From contig LSKJ01000500.1 in NCBI GenBank assembly GCA_001557035.1, forward strand, positions 1-15,387: a stretch of DNA of 15,387 bases. The letters run 5' to 3'. Position numbers and translations under genes: made by a program. The notes beneath the pieces are model-generated. The model was not told the DNA's origin and did no database searches. It saw nothing but the letters and a program-made list of their open reading frames with translations. Shown here piece by piece: positions 1 through 7,161 of the stretch. Each line of letters begins with the position of its first letter. Position 1 is the stretch's first letter. This stretch comes from Rhodospirillaceae bacterium CCH5-H10 (GTDB lineage: Bacteria; Pseudomonadota; Alphaproteobacteria; Reyranellales; Reyranellaceae).

Positions 1-551
1 GGATAGCGGATCGATCCGCCATAGTCGTTGCCGTGCGCAATCGCGCCCATGCCGGCGGCGAGCGCAGCGGCGGCGCCGCCGCTCGATCCGCCGGGTGTCA
101 GACCCTTGCCCCACGGATTGCGCGTCGGCCCGTGGAGCTCGTTGTCGGTGAACCAGCGATGCGAGAAGGCGGGCGTGTTGGTGCGGCCGACGATCACGGC
201 ACCCGCCTTGCGCAGGTTGGCGACGACCGGGCTGTCTTCGGTCGCCACCAGGTCGCGAAACGCCACGACGCCGTTGGTGGTGGCGCGGCCCTTGGTATCG
301 ACGTTGACCTTCACCGTCAGCGGCACACCGTGCAGTGGCCCGCAGGCGCCGCCGCTGCGGCGCATGGTGTCGGCCTCGCGTGCGGCCTGCAATGCCTCGT
401 CGGCCATCACGTCGACCACGGCGTTGACCCGCGGATTTACGGACTCGATCCGACCGATGACCGATCGCGTCGCGTCCTCGCTCGAAATCGCGCCCCGTCC
501 GATGGCCCGCGCCAGGTCGGTGGCCGACCAGCGCCAGAGTTCGTCCGTCAT
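1..551 (-). CDS. Amidase signature family hydrolase (partial, C-terminus off the left edge)
   Basis: Amidase-signature enzymes hydrolyse carboxamides to acid and ammonia with a Ser-cisSer-Lys triad. Translating the minus strand from the ATG at 551 gives 183 residues, open to the window edge. All three catalytic positions are visible: Lys81 in a PLTVKVN context, Ser156 in GGSSGG, and Ser180 in GGSIR. The Ser156-Ser180 spacing of 24 equals that of the cis-Ser and nucleophile in the family. The usual N-terminal landmarks are also present (HGVP at 74-77, GRTNTP at 122-127). Full members are about 450-500 aa, so more than half is missing. The start follows a purine-rich GGAAGA about 8 nt upstream. 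It lies 25 bp downstream of the peroxiredoxin stop on the same strand, so the two are probably co-transcribed. Substrate is unknown: the family includes GatA, indoleacetamide hydrolase and aryl acylamidases. The N-terminus does not settle which. Confidence 0.9.
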   Translation of the reverse strand, partial: MTDELWRWSATDLARAIGRGAISSEDATRSVIGRIESVNPRVNAVVDVMADEALQAAREADTMRRSGGACGPLHGVPLTVKVNVDTKGRATTNGVVAFRDLVATEDSPVVANLRKAGAVIVGRTNTPAFSHRWFTDNELHGPTRNPWGKGLTPGGSSGGAAAALAAGMGAIAHGNDYGGSIRY

Positions 552-576
552 CCTTCGGTCTTCCGCAATCGGTCCG

Positions 577-1239
577 TCAGTCCTTGGGCTGAGGCACGAT
601 CCGCAGGTACGGCTTGGGCGCCTTCCAGCCGTTCGGATACTTCGCCTTGGCGGCTTCGTCGGACACGGCCGGGACGATGATCACGTCCTCGCCCTTCTTC
701 CAGTTCACGGGCGTCGCCACCTGATGTTTTGCGGTGAGTTGGCAGGACTCGAGGAGTCGCAGCACCTCGTCGAAGTTGCGGCCAGTGCTCATCGGATAGG
801 TGAGCATCGCCTTGATCTTCTTGTCCGGGCCGATGATGAACACCGAGCGCACGGTGGCGTTGTCGGCGGCGGTGCGGCCTTCCGACGTCGTGCCGGCGCC
901 TTCCGGCAGCATGTCATAGGCGGTCGCGACCTTGAGTTCCGGATCGCCGATCATCGGATAGGTGACGGCGTGGCCCTGGGTCTCCTCGATGTCCTTCGCC
1001 CACTTGGAGTGATTGGTCACGGGATCGACCGAGAGGCCGATGATCTTGGTGTTGAGCTTGTCGAACTGCGGCTTGAGGCCGGCCATGTAGCCCAGCTCGG
1101 TGGTGCAGACCGGCGTGAAGTCCTTCGGATGCGAGAACAGGATCGCCCAGCCGTCACCGATCCACTTGTGGAACTCGATCGGACCCTGTGTCGTCTCGGC
1201 CTTGAAATCGGGCGCGGTCGAATTGATGCGAAGCGTCAT
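577..1239 (-). CDS. 1-Cys peroxiredoxin, Prx6 (AhpC/TSA) family
   Basis: A cytosolic thiol peroxidase that reduces H2O2 and organic hydroperoxides. The 220-aa product has the peroxiredoxin motif P38-x3-T42-x2-C45 in the form PVCTTE that marks the Prx6 group. Cys45 is the peroxidatic cysteine, and Arg131 (TVRSVF) fits the conserved active-site arginine. The C-terminal extension (PVNWKKGEDVIIVP) is also typical of Prx6, and the length matches the family (about 215-225 aa). The reading frame stays open 19 codons further upstream. The ATG at 1239 is preferred because GGAGG lies 9 nt before it and the protein then begins in the usual way (MTLRINSTAPDF). A second cysteine, Cys166, is present but is not in a standard resolving position, so a 1-Cys mechanism is the default. 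It sits between the SDR gene (53 bp upstream) and the amidase (25 bp downstream), probably in one transcript. Confidence 0.95.
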   Translation of the reverse strand: MTLRINSTAPDFKAETTQGPIEFHKWIGDGWAILFSHPKDFTPVCTTELGYMAGLKPQFDKLNTKIIGLSVDPVTNHSKWAKDIEETQGHAVTYPMIGDPELKVATAYDMLPEGAGTTSEGRTAADNATVRSVFIIGPDKKIKAMLTYPMSTGRNFDEVLRLLESCQLTAKHQVATPVNWKKGEDVIIVPAVSDEAAKAKYPNGWKAPKPYLRIVPQPKD

Positions 1240-1253
1240 GGGTGAAGTCCTCC
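1229..1253 (-). promoter_or_regulatory. Ribosome-binding site deciding the peroxiredoxin start
   Basis: On the minus strand GGAGG is followed by ACTTCACCC and then the ATG at 1239. This strong Shine-Dalgarno sequence selects the internal ATG over the 19-codon longer open frame that starts at 1296. That longer frame would overlap the stop of the upstream SDR gene. Confidence 0.7.
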
Positions 1254-1292
1254 GTTTTGCGGACCGCACCTCAACCTTTCCGCCAAGCGAGG

Positions 1293-2036
1293 TCAAGCCT
1301 TGGAAGGAATCCAGCTCGTGAGGCCCAATCCACCATCAACTTCTACCGTCGTACCCACCACGTAGCGGCCAAATCTTTCCGACAGGATGGCCACGGCCAC
1401 CTGGGCGACGTCATCGGGCGTGCCGGCGCGGCCGAGCGGAATCCCGGCGACCAGCGCGTCGAGGTTGCCGGCGACGAAGCCGCCGCCCGGAATGGCGCCC
1501 GGCGCGATCGCGTTCACCCGGATGCCGTCGGGCGCCAGCACGCGTGCCAGTTCCTTCATCACCATGGTCATGCCGGCCTTTGAGGCGCTGTAGTGCGGAA
1601 GGTTGCGCGGCGTGTCGCGGTGCTGCGAGGTGACCAGGATCATGCGGCCCTTGATCCCGTTGTCGCGCATGTGGCGGCCGACCTCTCGGCCGAGGAAGAA
1701 GCCGGAGCGCAGGTTGATGTCGGTCATCAGGTCCCACGTCTCCTCGCTGACCGACAGCGGCGTGTCGGCTTCCAGCCGGCGCGGGCTGGCGGCATGGACG
1801 AACAGCGAGATCGTACCGAGCTTCTTCACCGCACCGTCGAGCAGGCTTTTCCAGCCGTCACGCTTCGAGAGGTCGGCGCCGAGGAAATCGATGCCGTCCT
1901 CGGCCGGCGGCGCGGCGATGTCGCTTCCGAGTACGATCGCGCCCTCGGCCTTGAGTGCCTTGGCAATTCCGCGGCCGATGCCGCCGGCGCAGCCGGTGAT
2001 CAGGGCGCGCTCGCCCTCCAGAAGTTTCATGCTCAT
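1293..2036 (-). CDS. SDR family NAD(P)-dependent oxidoreductase
   Basis: A classical short-chain dehydrogenase/reductase. Residue numbers count from the ATG at 2030 (245 aa). The Rossmann glycine motif TGCAGGIG is at 12-19. Asp37 at the end of beta-2 (GSDIA) favours NAD over NADP. Asn106, Ser135 (VTSQ), Tyr147 and Lys151 (YSASK) form the catalytic tetrad, and a PGAIPGG loop follows. The usual NNAG motif is replaced by HAAS at 79-82. Length matches classical SDRs (about 250 aa). The start is uncertain: in-frame ATGs lie at 2045, 2042, 2036 and 2030, none with a good Shine-Dalgarno sequence. The 2036 start is a compromise. The frame stays open to 2129, but that extension is low-complexity Pro/Ala/Arg and overlaps tlyA. 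The gene is first in a unit with the peroxiredoxin and amidase. Substrate cannot be told from sequence. Confidence 0.88.
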   Translation of the reverse strand: MSMKLLEGERALITGCAGGIGRGIAKALKAEGAIVLGSDIAAPPAEDGIDFLGADLSKRDGWKSLLDGAVKKLGTISLFVHAASPRRLEADTPLSVSEETWDLMTDINLRSGFFLGREVGRHMRDNGIKGRMILVTSQHRDTPRNLPHYSASKAGMTMVMKELARVLAPDGIRVNAIAPGAIPGGGFVAGNLDALVAGIPLGRAGTPDDVAQVAVAILSERFGRYVVGTTVEVDGGLGLTSWIPSKA

Positions 2037-2060
2037 GCCCATCATGCTAGCAGGACAATC

Positions 2061-2074
2061 GAAGGGAGACAGTA

Positions 2075-2077
<3 letters not shown>
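2061..2077 (+). promoter_or_regulatory. Ribosome-binding site supporting the TTG start of tlyA
   Basis: GAAGGGAG followed by ACAGTA and then TTG. The spacing of 6 nt from the GGGAG core suits the TTG at 2075 better than the ATG at 2084. TTG initiation usually lowers translation, so weak expression is plausible. Confidence 0.6.
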
Positions 2078-2803
<726 letters not shown>

Positions 2804-2815
<12 letters not shown>

Positions 2816-2853
2816 GCGGAGCGAAGGATCCTTCGCTGCGCTCAGGATGACAA
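2804..2853. repeat. 50-bp near-perfect palindrome between convergent genes; probable bidirectional terminator and dispersed repeat
   Basis: The two 25-nt arms are complementary at 24 of 25 positions. The only mismatch is G2819 against G2838, and the centre is GGATCC (2826-2831) with no loop bases. The left arm reads TTGTCATCCTGAGCG, then G, then AGCGAAGGA. The element overlaps the last four sense codons and the TGA (2813-2815) of tlyA, and ends 10 bp before the stop of the convergent methyltransferase gene. It can therefore form a stem in either transcript. There is no strong U-tract on the tlyA side, so it is not a textbook intrinsic terminator. The core TCATCCTGAGCG...GAAGGATC resembles a short palindromic motif that I recall as recurring between genes in many GC-rich genomes; that is from memory, not a search. 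Only one copy was found in this window. Confidence 0.8.
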
Positions 2854-2863
2854 TGAAGAGGTG

Positions 2864-3826
2864 CTAGCGAATCGCGTACGTCACCCTGAACTTGTTGTTG
2901 TCGGCCAGCGTCTCGAACGACGCGAAGTTCGCCTTCAAGAGCGGCTCGTAGGGCAGACCGCGATTGGCGACCATGTAGAAGCGCCCGCCCGCCTTCAGCG
3001 CGCGGGCGGCGACGGCGATGAAGCCCTGGCCGAGCGCGGGCTCGGCGGCACGGCCGGCGTGGAAGGGCGGATTGCAGACGATGGCGTCATAGCTCGCGGG
3101 CGCGGCTTCGTTGATCAGATCGAGCCAATGGAACGTCGCGCGCGGGTCGGTGACGTTGGCGCGCGCGGCTTCGACGGCGCGGTGCTCGGCGTCGATGCCG
3201 TCGATGGCGGTGACCGCAGGACAGGTCGCCAGCACGTGCCGCGTCAGGAAACCCCAGCCGCAGCCGAAATCGGCGACATGGCCTGCTAGATCACCGGGAA
3301 GGTGCGCGGCAAGGAGGGCAGAGCCGTCGTCGATGTGATCCCAGGAGAAGACACCCGGCTGGCTCTGCCAGGAACCGTCGCCGACCGGCTGCAAGGTGGC
3401 GAGCTTCTGCCAGTAGTCCGGCGGCGTGCGGTCGCCCTTGCTGAACCAGAAGACGCGGCTGTGGAACTTCGAGAGCGTGTCGACGCCGCCGAAGGCCTTG
3501 CCGACGCGCTTCTCGAGGCTCGCGGCGCCGTCGTCGTTGGCGCCGGCGCAGACGAGCGTTCCTCCGGGCGCCAGCAGTGCCCAGCCGCGCGCGATGTTGG
3601 CGAAGTTCTCTTCCTTGTGCTTGGTCAGCAGCACGAGGCCGAGTTCATGCCCGCCGCTCTCCAGCCGCGGCACGGCCTGCTTCAGGCGAAGGAAGGCCGG
3701 CCGGAACGACTGCTCCGCGTCGATCTCCGCGAAAGGCGGATCCTCGGCGCGCAGGAAGAACGCCCGCCTTTCGGCGAGCGCTCCGGTGTCGAAGGCATGG
3801 GCGAGGGCGCGTGTCGCCTGGCTCAC
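2864..3826 (-). CDS. Class I SAM-dependent methyltransferase, RsmC-like (16S rRNA guanine-N2)
   Basis: RsmC/RlmG enzymes methylate a guanine N2 in rRNA and consist of a degenerate N-terminal methyltransferase domain followed by an active C-terminal one. The 320-aa product fits. The N-terminal half has a vestigial fold (LGLVLLTKHKEEN at 62-74, LLAPGGTL at 84-91). The C-terminal half carries SAM motif I (DFGCGWG, 186-192) and the catalytic NPPFH (252-256). E. coli RsmC is 343 aa. The GTG at 3826 is chosen because it overlaps the TGA of the upstream dehydrogenase gene (GTGA), a typical coupled arrangement. The frame stays open for over a kilobase further upstream, but only as a shadow of the dehydrogenase gene. 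Assignment to RsmC rather than another MTS-domain methyltransferase is by overall layout, so no symbol is given. Confidence 0.9.
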   Translation of the reverse strand: MSQATRALAHAFDTGALAERRAFFLRAEDPPFAEIDAEQSFRPAFLRLKQAVPRLESGGHELGLVLLTKHKEENFANIARGWALLAPGGTLVCAGANDDGAASLEKRVGKAFGGVDTLSKFHSRVFWFSKGDRTPPDYWQKLATLQPVGDGSWQSQPGVFSWDHIDDGSALLAAHLPGDLAGHVADFGCGWGFLTRHVLATCPAVTAIDGIDAEHRAVEAARANVTDPRATFHWLDLINEAAPASYDAIVCNPPFHAGRAAEPALGQGFIAVAARALKAGGRFYMVANRGLPYEPLLKANFASFETLADNNKFRVTYAIR

Positions 3827-4875
3827 GGAACGAGGACGGCCCGCCCCATGATCAGGCCCTTGCGCAGTTCCTGCAGCGTGGCATCGGCCTCGTCGAGCTT
3901 GCGCGTGACGACCGGCACGGGCGTGACCTTGCCGGCCGTGACGAGGTCCATCATCTCCTTCATCTCGCCCGGGCTGCCGGTAACGGAGCCCACGATCTGG
4001 CAGCCGGTGAAGGCGAACATCGGCATCGGCAGCGAGAAGGTGCCGCCGAACAGGCCGACGACGACCAGCCGTCCGCCGCGGGCCAGCGCCTTGACGCCAA
4101 ACTGGGCGGTGCTGTCGGCGCCCACGAAGTCGATGGCCGCACCGACGCCGGTACCGTCCGTCAGTTCGAAGACCTTCTTCCGGGCGTCCTTGTCGCGCGG
4201 ATCGATCGCCGCGATGGCGCCGTTGTCGAGCGCCAGTTTGCGCTTGTTCTCGTCGATGTCGGCCACGATCGGAGCGCGGCCGAGCACGGATTGGGCGAAC
4301 TTCACGCCCATCAGGCCGACGCCGCCGGCGCCGATCACCAGGATCGGCTTGCCGCCGTCCTCGCCGACCGTCTTCTTCACGGCGCTGAAGGCGGTGATGC
4401 CGGAGCAGGCGTACAGGCAGGCCAGATCGGTCGGTATGTTGCCATAGGGATAGAGATACTTCGCGTCGGGCACGAGGACATGGTCGGCATAGCCGCCATC
4501 CTTGTTGACGCCGAGCGCACGCGGGGCGGGGCAGAGATGCTCGCGGCCGTTCGTGCAGTACCAGCAGGTGCCGCAGCCGATCCACGGATAGACGACGGCC
4601 TTGTCGCCGACCTTCGCGCCCTTGGCGTCGGGACCCAGCGCCACGACCTCGCCCACGATCTCGTGGCCCATCGTGCGCGGCGGGTTCATCGTCTTCTGGG
4701 TCGACACCTTGTTGCCGCCGCCCATGTCGAAGAAGCCTTCCCACAGGTGAACGTCGCTGTGGCAGACGCCGGCGGCCGTGACCTTGACGAGGACCTCGGC
4801 ACCCTGCGGCGCGGGATTGCTTTCCTCCACCTTCTGCAGCGGCTGGCCGAATTCGACGACCTTGTAGCTCTTCAT
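3823..4875 (-). CDS. Zinc-dependent medium-chain alcohol dehydrogenase, NAD-linked
   Basis: Oxidises an alcohol, or reduces an aldehyde, with NAD. The 350-aa product has the GroES-like catalytic domain with zinc ligands Cys38 (GVCHSD) and His71-Glu72 (GHE), and a probable third ligand Cys157 (YACSG). The four structural-zinc cysteines are 101, 104, 107 and 115. The Rossmann domain carries GAGGVG at 182-187. The acidic ADID segment at 205-208 favours NAD. A glycine-rich insert before GHE (about residues 47-68, EGFFDMGGG...) lengthens this part of the catalytic domain. The ATG at 4875 has GGAGAGAG upstream with 5-nt spacing; the frame opens 5 codons earlier at 4890, where there is no such site. 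It is the first gene of a two-gene unit with the rRNA methyltransferase. It is transcribed away from the catabolic operon and could share its control region. Substrate unknown. Confidence 0.93.
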   Translation of the reverse strand: MKSYKVVEFGQPLQKVEESNPAPQGAEVLVKVTAAGVCHSDVHLWEGFFDMGGGNKVSTQKTMNPPRTMGHEIVGEVVALGPDAKGAKVGDKAVVYPWIGCGTCWYCTNGREHLCPAPRALGVNKDGGYADHVLVPDAKYLYPYGNIPTDLACLYACSGITAFSAVKKTVGEDGGKPILVIGAGGVGLMGVKFAQSVLGRAPIVADIDENKRKLALDNGAIAAIDPRDKDARKKVFELTDGTGVGAAIDFVGADSTAQFGVKALARGGRLVVVGLFGGTFSLPMPMFAFTGCQIVGSVTGSPGEMKEMMDLVTAGKVTPVPVVTRKLDEADATLQELRKGLIMGRAVLVP

Positions 4876-5081
4876 TGGGACTCTCTCCATTACGAACCGA
4901 GGCGGAGAATAGGCCGAAAGGCACGCCGCGTCAGCGTTGCCGGCGACACAGCGAAACCAGCAAAATGATCCCCATTCAATATTATCGGAAGTTTCGAAAA
5001 TCCGATTTACTTACGAGGATCGATCCGCCACGATCCAATTCAACGACGTTCAAATCAAACAAGCGTCGAAGGAGGAAGCGG
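4876..5081. promoter_or_regulatory. Divergent intergenic control region between adh and the Liv/catabolic operon
   Basis: About 206 bp with no convincing gene. The part from about 4960 to 5070 is distinctly more AT-rich than the coding DNA around it, as expected for promoter DNA. It contains an imperfect inverted repeat, ATCGGA (4984-4989) and TCCGAT (5001-5006), flanking the palindrome TTTCGAAA (4992-4999). Downstream is the 10-bp palindrome GGATCGATCC (5017-5026). Either could be an operator for the GntR-family regulator encoded in the operon, but neither matches a known FadR-type operator closely. No riboswitch-like structure was recognised. The frame of the substrate-binding protein stays open across the region, but its composition is not that of a signal peptide or protein domain. 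Confidence 0.55.
4906..4934 (-). promoter_or_regulatory. Candidate sigma-70 promoter for the alcohol dehydrogenase gene
   Basis: Read on the minus strand, CTGACG (4934-4929) and TATTCT (4911-4906) are separated by 17 bp. Each matches its consensus (TTGACA and TATAAT) at 4 of 6 positions. The -10 ends about 30 bp before the ATG at 4875, leaving a short leader with the ribosome-binding site. This is a pattern match only; chance matches of this quality are common. Confidence 0.3.
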
Positions 5082-5084
5082 ATG
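5071..5084 (+). promoter_or_regulatory. Ribosome-binding site fixing the LivK-like start
   Basis: GGAGGAAGCGG directly precedes the ATG at 5082. The strong GGAGG decides against the open upstream codons back to 4875, which would also hide the signal peptide in the interior of the protein. Confidence 0.75.
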
Positions 5085-6302
5085 CGCGAGCGGATGGGCT
5101 CATGGCGGCGTCGCCATGTCTTGGCGGGTTTGTTGGGTTCGACGGCGATGTTGTCCGCGCCGGCCATTCTGCGAGCGGCGCCTTCGGGCAAGCCGGTGCG
5201 GGTCGGTGGCACGCTCTCGCTGACGGGCTTCCTCGCGCAGACCGCGGTCATCCACAAGATCGCGTCCGAGATCATGGTCGAAGAGATCAACAGCCGTGAC
5301 GGTTTCCTCGGCCGGCCCGTCGAGTACGTGCTGCTCGACGATCAGTCCAAGCCCGATGTTGCCCGCAGCCTCTACGAGAAGCTGATCACCGTCGACAAGG
5401 TCGACCTGATCCAGGGCCCCTATGCGACCGCGCCGATCCTGGCGGCGATGGGCGTGGCCCAGCGCTACGGCAAGGTGATCGTCCAGAGCAGCATGGGCAT
5501 CCCAAAGCTCCAGACCTACGACATGGCGTTTCCGGCGACGCCGTTCGGTCCGGAGCCCGACAAGAGCTATCCCAACGTGATCCTCGATGCGATGGCGAGC
5601 CTGCCTGCACCCCCCAAGACCATGGTGATCCTGACCAGCAAGTTCCCCTCGGCGCAGTTCATGGCGCAGGGGATGAAGGTCGAGGCCGAGAAGCGCGGCG
5701 TGAAGGTGCCTCTCTATCTGGAATACGAGGCGGGCAACCGCGACTTCGGTGCCATCGCCGCCCGCGTGAAGGAGGCGAACGCCGATTTCCTGTGGGTCGG
5801 CTCGCTGGGGCTGGAGAGCAACCAGATCCTCGAGGCCTTGAAGAAGCTCGAATACGCACCGAAGGGCAGCTTTCACCTCTATCCGGCGCCGGGGCCGCTG
5901 GCGCTGTCGCCCGACGGCAATCTCGCCTGGTCGTCGACCTTCCTGGAACCGGACGAGCCCTTCATGAGCCGGCCGGGCGTTCGCAAGATCGCCGAGGCCT
6001 ACAAGGAGCGTGCCACCAAGGCGAACCTGCCGTATCCGCTGATCGATGCGCAGGCCGCCGGCATGGTGTCGGAATGGCAGATTCTCGAGCAGGGCGTGAA
6101 CGGCGCCAAGAGCCTCGACGACAAGCAGATCGCGGCCTTCCTGAAGAAGAACGTCGTGAACACGATCTACGGGCCGCTGAAGTTCGACGGCCTCTACAAT
6201 CACGGCGCCCCGGCGCAGCTCATCCGCCAGGTGCAGAACAAGGAATGGAAGGTCGTCTGGCCCAGGGAGTTCGCGGCGCCCGGCGTGAAGTTGCTGCCGT
6301 AA
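5082..6302 (+). CDS. Branched-chain amino acid/aromatic-type ABC transporter substrate-binding protein (LivK-like)
   Basis: Periplasmic receptor for the ABC importer encoded by the next three genes. The 406-aa product begins with an arginine-rich signal: residues 9-14 are RRRHVL, resembling a Tat twin-arginine motif, then a hydrophobic stretch (about 14-30) and a likely cleavage site after ILRAA. The mature part starts VRVGGTLSLTGFLA, the hallmark opening of type I periplasmic binding proteins (Peripla_BP_6). Its length suits that family. The ATG at 5082 is chosen because GGAGG (5071-5075) lies 6 nt before it and the signal peptide follows directly; the frame is open from 4875. Liv-type systems carry amino acids, urea, short amides or aromatic acids. 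The downstream ring-cleavage genes make an aromatic or heteroaromatic acid the best guess. First gene of the long plus-strand operon. Confidence 0.93.
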   Translation: MRERMGSWRRRHVLAGLLGSTAMLSAPAILRAAPSGKPVRVGGTLSLTGFLAQTAVIHKIASEIMVEEINSRDGFLGRPVEYVLLDDQSKPDVARSLYEKLITVDKVDLIQGPYATAPILAAMGVAQRYGKVIVQSSMGIPKLQTYDMAFPATPFGPEPDKSYPNVILDAMASLPAPPKTMVILTSKFPSAQFMAQGMKVEAEKRGVKVPLYLEYEAGNRDFGAIAARVKEANADFLWVGSLGLESNQILEALKKLEYAPKGSFHLYPAPGPLALSPDGNLAWSSTFLEPDEPFMSRPGVRKIAEAYKERATKANLPYPLIDAQAAGMVSEWQILEQGVNGAKSLDDKQIAAFLKKNVVNTIYGPLKFDGLYNHGAPAQLIRQVQNKEWKVVWPREFAAPGVKLLP

Positions 6303-6309
6303 CCGACGG

Positions 6310-7161
6310 ATGCCAAGCGCAACGCTACTCGGTCAGGCGCTGATCTCGGGCGTCCTGGCCGGCGGGATGTATGGATTGCTGGCGCTGGGACTCAGCCTGA
6401 GCTGGGGCCTGCTGCGGCTGGTCAATCTCAGTCATTTCGCACTCGCCTTTCTCGCGGCCTACCTGACCTACGAGCTAGGCACAACCTATCACGTCGCGCC
6501 GTGGTGGTCGGTGTTGATCATCGTGCCATCGATGTTTGCCATCGGCCTGGCGCAGCACTGGGTATTCGTGCGCTTCAAGGTGAACGAGCTGGGCTCGCTG
6601 CTGATCACCTTCAGTTTCGCGGTCATGCTCGAAGTCGGTATCCAGCTCTACTGGACCGCCGACTATCGCCGCTTCGAAACGCATTACGCGACGTGGTCGA
6701 TCAAGGCAGGACCCTTCTACATCCCGGTGCTTGAACTGATCCTGTGTCTCGTGGCCGGCGTGCTGGCCTGGGGGACATGGCTGTGGCTGCGCAAGACCTA
6801 TGTCGGCAAGGCGCTGCGGGCGAGCGCGGAGGATGCCGACATTGCCGCGGCCTATGGCGTCGATCATCGCAAACTCGCCTATCTGCTGTCGGGCATCGGA
6901 GCCGCCTATGCCGGCGTCGCCGGCACCTTCATCGCCCTGATCGCGACCCTGGCGCCAGCCCAGATCTGGGCCTGGCTGGGTGTCGTCTTCGCCGTGGTCA
7001 TCATCGGCCGGCTCGGCAACCCGCTGGGCGCGCTGGCCGCCGGCATGCTGATCGGCGCCAGCGAATCCATCGCCATGGCGGTCTTCAGCCCGGCCTGGGC
7101 GCCGGTCGTATCCTTCTCGGTGCTGATCGCCATCCTTCTGTGGGATCCGGAGTGGTCATGA
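6310..7161 (+). CDS. Liv-type ABC transporter permease (LivH-like)
   Basis: One of two membrane subunits of the importer. The 283-aa product is almost entirely hydrophobic, with about eight predicted membrane segments. The opening GGMYGLLALGLSLSWGLLRLVNLSH (residues 18-42) is the classical LivH start. The cytoplasmic coupling loop is GKALRASAEDADIAAAYGVD (166-185), where the ATPase docks, followed by GRLGNPLGALAAG (234-246), also characteristic. The C-terminus (LLWDPEWS) is shorter than the usual tail ending in a PxGLFG-like sequence. The gene starts 7 nt after the LivK-like stop with only a weak upstream site (GACGG), suggesting translational coupling. It ends in an ATGA overlap with the following permease-ATPase fusion. 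Confidence 0.93.
   Translation: MPSATLLGQALISGVLAGGMYGLLALGLSLSWGLLRLVNLSHFALAFLAAYLTYELGTTYHVAPWWSVLIIVPSMFAIGLAQHWVFVRFKVNELGSLLITFSFAVMLEVGIQLYWTADYRRFETHYATWSIKAGPFYIPVLELILCLVAGVLAWGTWLWLRKTYVGKALRASAEDADIAAAYGVDHRKLAYLLSGIGAAYAGVAGTFIALIATLAPAQIWAWLGVVFAVVIIGRLGNPLGALAAGMLIGASESIAMAVFSPAWAPVVSFSVLIAILLWDPEWS

Noticed and set aside
6..19. 14-bp palindrome GCGGATCGATCCGC
   Set aside because: It lies within the amidase codons for Gly-Gly-Ser-Ile-Arg around the catalytic serine and is explained by the protein sequence.
28..1245. 405-residue plus-strand open frame across the amidase and peroxiredoxin genes
   Set aside because: It is antisense to two genes with intact catalytic motifs, and its translation has no recognisable domain.
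3827..4924. N-terminal extension of the RsmC-like methyltransferase through the dehydrogenase gene
   Set aside because: The extension is an alternate-frame reading of a dehydrogenase with complete zinc and NAD motifs. The GTG at 3826 gives the family length.
4875..5081. 69-codon extension of the LivK-like protein, and a short plus-strand frame at 4937-5299
   Set aside because: A strong GGAGG and an immediate signal peptide support the ATG at 5082. The extension is basic, nonconserved and lies in promoter-like AT-rich DNA.
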